Source: Arthrobacter sp. P2b (GTDB taxonomy: Bacteria; Actinomycetota; Actinomycetes; Actinomycetales; Micrococcaceae). From it: 64,000 nt of DNA. Every line of letters starts with the position of its first letter. Positions within the stretch are counted from its first letter, which is position 1. The stretch covers positions 1 through 64,000 of the forward strand of contig NZ_FVZL01000019.1 in assembly GCF_900168295.1 (NCBI RefSeq), given 5' to 3'. Under the pieces are notes generated by a model, which had not been told where the DNA came from, searched no databases, and worked only from the letters and a program-made list of their open reading frames with translations. A program made the translations under genes and the position numbers. Of the stretch, positions 61,296 to 64,000 are shown one piece after another.

Positions 61296-62270
61296 TTATT
61301 CGGGTGCGGCAAGGAAGGCCCGGATCTCGTCCGCCATCCGTTTGGACTGGGTCCAGTGCAGGTAGTGGCCGCCCTCGATCGGAACGACCTGGTGCCGCCG
61401 GACGTTCTTCAGCAGGTTCTCGGCCGCTGCGGTTTTGGTTGCGGTTGAATCGGAGCCTTCATCGGCAACAAAGGCCAGGACAGGGAGGTCATCGGGGTAG
61501 GTGACTCCCCGGAGGGCCGCCGCGTTGTTCGCAATCCGGGCTGATTCGTCGGCGACAGCGGGGTTGCCGTAGTTCCAGCTCATCATCATGCGCATCCGGC
61601 GCAGTTCCTCGGCGGTATAGGCGTCGCTGTCCGGGTCAAGGAAGCCCGGGGCGAGCGCCGCAACCACGCGTACCACACCGGTGACGGCCAGTGCCCGCTC
61701 CACGTTGATGCCCGGCTCCGGGTCTTCCACCGGCCCGTCCCCGGGCTTGGGAATGGTCGCGTCAATTCCGACGACGGCGGACACCTCCGCGGGGTACCGG
61801 TTGGCGTAATCCAGCATGTAGAAACCGGCGATGGAATGCCCTGCCAGGATGTAGGGCGGCCGGACCTGGAGCTTTGCCAGGGCGTCGTGAAGCTCGGTGC
61901 TGATGTTTTCGTTGGTCCGTGCGGGGGCTTCGAGGTCGCTGTAGCCGTAGCCGAACCCCTCAACAACAATGGCGTAGAAGCCGCCGAGTTCCCGGACCAA
62001 GGGAGCGAAGTCGAGGCCGGGGGCCGTGGTTCCGAGGCCGCTCAGAAGGACGATCGGCTGGCCCTGGTCCCCGTTCCGGACCACGTTCAGGCTGCCCCCG
62101 CTCACCGCGACCCGCTCACCGTACGGTGCCGTGCCCGCTTTCTCCGTGGACTCCAGGACCAGGTTGACCACCGTGGACACCAGGACCAGCGCCAGGACGA
62201 TGAGCGCGGCGATCCCGGCCCGGCGCAGCCCGCGCCGGGGCTTCTTCCGGGACCCGGTATCCGTCGCCAC
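61296..62270 (-). CDS. alpha/beta hydrolase, membrane-anchored
   Basis: The 324-residue protein has an N-terminal TM anchor (about 18-40) and an alpha/beta-hydrolase domain with the nucleophile elbow GHSIAG, an oxyanion-type LLSGLGTT and a late His in GGHYLHW. Substrate unknown. GTG 62270 is 10 bp from the cupin stop, so the two are likely co-transcribed. Confidence 0.85.
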   Translation of the reverse strand: MATDTGSRKKPRRGLRRAGIAALIVLALVLVSTVVNLVLESTEKAGTAPYGERVAVSGGSLNVVRNGDQGQPIVLLSGLGTTAPGLDFAPLVRELGGFYAIVVEGFGYGYSDLEAPARTNENISTELHDALAKLQVRPPYILAGHSIAGFYMLDYANRYPAEVSAVVGIDATIPKPGDGPVEDPEPGINVERALAVTGVVRVVAALAPGFLDPDSDAYTAEELRRMRMMMSWNYGNPAVADESARIANNAAALRGVTYPDDLPVLAFVADEGSDSTATKTAAAENLLKNVRRHQVVPIEGGHYLHWTQSKRMADEIRAFLAAPE

Positions 62271-62280
62271 GTTCTAGATT

Positions 62281-62655
62281 CTAGGCTGGCTTCGCGAAGG
62301 TGGCCGCGCTCATGATCTCGTACCCGACGAACGTCTCGTCGCCTTCCACCCAGGCGTCGTGGCCGGCCGGAATGGTGTACGCGTTGCCGGGGGTTATGGT
62401 GGTCCGGGCTCCGTCCTCCATCTGGACCGTCAGGGTCCCGGCTGCGCAGATTCCCACGTGGTTGACCTGGCAGCTGTCCGTATGGACCACGGTCTTGACC
62501 GTTTCGGACCACTTCCATCCCGGCTGGAAGGTGAACCTGCCCAGGGTGGTGTCACCGATGTTGACCACGTCCACCTCGGTCTTCGGCGGGCGCCGTTTTT
62601 CATCGGGCTGGTCGAAGGACTTCGCTTCAAGGGTTCTGACAGTAACGCCGGCCAT
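62281..62655 (-). CDS. cupin-domain protein
   Basis: The 124-residue protein has a cupin barrel: HTDSCQVNHVGICAAGTLTVQMEDG and GNAYTIPAGHDAWVEGDE, with possible metal-binding residues. ATG 62655 follows AGGAG. It heads a two-gene unit with the hydrolase. Confidence 0.82.
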   Translation of the reverse strand: MAGVTVRTLEAKSFDQPDEKRRPPKTEVDVVNIGDTTLGRFTFQPGWKWSETVKTVVHTDSCQVNHVGICAAGTLTVQMEDGARTTITPGNAYTIPAGHDAWVEGDETFVGYEIMSAATFAKPA

Positions 62656-62872
62656 TTCATTCTCCTGACAGGGAGGGATTGCAACTGTTCGTCCGGGGCG
62701 CTGAGACATCTCCAGGAGGGATTGGTTGGCCGGCCTACCGAGGCCTTGAACGCCCGCCAACGCTGCAACTAGCGCTATCAGCGTGCGCCCGGGCATAGGC
62801 GCTGTCAATACGGCGCACTCCCCCTTCGCGATATGGGGGGTCCATCGGTAAGACTCACCGTAGACCGGACCG

Positions 62873-62931
62873 ACGCGGGGTCACTCCTGGCCCAAAGAGC
62901 GGCGGTTTTTGGGCGTTTAGTGACCCCGCGT
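62873..62931. repeat. palindromic repeat ACGCGGGGTCACT, copy 2
   Basis: ACGCGGGGTCACT (62873-62885) and its complement (62919-62931) enclose an inner dyad GCCCAAA/TTTGGGC. The outer arms equal those at 61226, while the centres differ, so it is a second member of the same family. Confidence 0.8.
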
Positions 62932-62943
62932 TGCTGGTGCAGT

Positions 62944-64000
62944 TCAGGTTCCTTCTGCCGGTAACCCCACGGTGCAGTCGGCGGCGTCGTTCACCACGTC
63001 CTCCAGGTCACCGGTGCGGTGCAGCACCTCCAGCTGCCGGACCGCGCCGGTGCCGGTCAGCAGCAGATCGTCCACCAATTCCTCCATCCGTTGCAGGTCA
63101 CCGCTGTCCTCCAGCGCCCCGTGTATATGGTTCAGCAGGGAATTGACGACGGCGAGCGCCGGCACCGGGCGGTGCGTGTGCGGGTCCAGCAGTTCCCCGC
63201 GCAGTCCCCAGCGGCTGGCCTTCCAGCCCGCCAGCCGGATCAGGGCCGACGGCGCGCCGACAGGCTCTTTGCCTTCCCGCCACTCCCGCGCGGCGGTCTC
63301 CACCAGTCCCCGGGCGATGCCGGCCAGGAGCACGGTGTTCTGGGGACGCAGGCATACGTCCGCGATGCGGATTTCCACGGTGGGATAGTGCCGCGAGAGC
63401 CGGGCGTCGAAGTAGACCATTCCCTCATCCAGCGCGACGCCGGTGCTCACCATGTCATGCACCAGCTGGTGGTAGGCGTCGGCCGAGCCGAGGATCTCCA
63501 GCGGCCCGGCGGACGGCCACCGGTTCCAGACCTGCGCCCGGTAGCTGGCGTACCCGGTGTCCTCGCCGTGCCAGAACGGGGAGTTGGCGCTCAGCGCGGT
63601 CAGCACGGGCAGCCAGATCCGGATCCGGTCCAGGACGGCCACGCCTTCCTCCGGCGATTCCACCGATACGTGGATGTGGCAGCCGCAGGTGAGCTGTTCC
63701 CTTGCGGTGAGCCCGTACTCCTCGGCCATCGCGGCAAAGCGCCGGAGCCGGACCGGGTGCGGATCGCAGGGCAGCGGTGAGGTGGCCAGGGCAGCCACCC
63801 GCACCCCTACGTCCTGCGCTGCCCTGTCCGCGATGGCCCGGCCGGCGATGATGTCCGCCTCCAGCGAGTCCATGGTGGAACGCGGCGGGGTGACCACCTC
63901 GATCATTTCCTGCTGGAACTCCGCCGTGAGGACCGGCCCGGAACTCGATTCCATCGGACGCACGTACAGGTCCAGGAGTGCGCCGGCCATGGGCACGGGC
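62944..64000 (-). CDS. carboxylate-amine ligase (YbdK/GCS2 family), partial
   Basis: The gene runs off the right edge, so the N-terminus is missing. The visible 352 residues show EFQQEMIEVVTPP, TCGCHIHVSVES and NSPFWHGEDTGYASYRAQVWNRWP, then VEIRIADVC, typical of the glutamate-cysteine ligase 2 superfamily (YbdK type). It ligates a glutamate-like carboxylate to an amine with ATP; the natural product is unknown. Confidence 0.9.
   Translation of the reverse strand, partial: PVPMAGALLDLYVRPMESSSGPVLTAEFQQEMIEVVTPPRSTMDSLEADIIAGRAIADRAAQDVGVRVAALATSPLPCDPHPVRLRRFAAMAEEYGLTAREQLTCGCHIHVSVESPEEGVAVLDRIRIWLPVLTALSANSPFWHGEDTGYASYRAQVWNRWPSAGPLEILGSADAYHQLVHDMVSTGVALDEGMVYFDARLSRHYPTVEIRIADVCLRPQNTVLLAGIARGLVETAAREWREGKEPVGAPSALIRLAGWKASRWGLRGELLDPHTHRPVPALAVVNSLLNHIHGALEDSGDLQRMEELVDDLLLTGTGAVRQLEVLHRTGDLEDVVNDAADCTVGLPAEGT

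Overview
The window is high-GC, gene-dense DNA from an actinobacterium, most likely Arthrobacter or Pseudarthrobacter. This rests on codon and base use, the paa gene order, a mycothiol-type arsenate reductase, a DUF2795 protein, a GAF-ANTAR regulator, and several palindromic repeat families that I associate with this group (chiefly units carrying CGACAGGCTCAACCACCG). The species call is inference. I saw no rRNA, tRNA, CRISPR array, integrase or intact insertion sequence.

Layout. 1-2039: sugar nucleotide genes (rfbB start, rfbA, galU). 2137-7132: phenylacetate catabolism (paaABCDE and paaG) on the minus strand, with a PaaR-like operator upstream of paaA; palindromic repeats lie between genes and, remarkably, inside paaB. 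7261-10096: tandem repeats and three hypothetical envelope genes. 20198-30424: regulators and small stress-type genes (LuxR, SRPBCC, cupin, flavodoxin-like, Fic, AraC/GyrI, MBL-fold hydrolase, GAF-ANTAR and several very small proteins). 30477-38446: an arsenic locus with four ArsC-type domains, TrxB, a flavoprotein, an 18-residue Cys-rich peptide, an aquaporin and an ArsN-like acetyltransferase. 38453-44558: a deacetylase/glycosyltransferase fusion and a CopC/ArsR/MFS group. 44678-49977: a Ser/Thr kinase with a lipoprotein, two CNNM/CorC-type proteins and duplicated two-TM proteins. 50079-54597: a TetR-MFS-GH3 sugar cassette. 54687-64000: potassium uptake (TrkH/TrkA type), ABC transporters, a FetB-like permease, a hydrolase, a cupin and a carboxylate-amine ligase cut by the window end.

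The outstanding region is 10249-20049. It encodes a recognisable sigma-54 (RpoN-like) protein with the RpoN box, and at the other end an AAA+ enhancer-binding protein with an intact GAFTGA loop. Between them is a seven-gene cluster preceded by a near-perfect -24/-12 promoter (11661-11676). Sigma-54 is generally reported as absent from Actinobacteria, so this looks like a self-contained sigma-54 regulatory island. Its probable targets are two paralogous proteins with acidic N-termini and Gly/Lys-rich amphipathic segments, an HExxH metallopeptidase-like protein, a large unknown protein, a BioF-like PLP enzyme, an amidohydrolase and a further unknown. The biochemical output of the cluster is not known.
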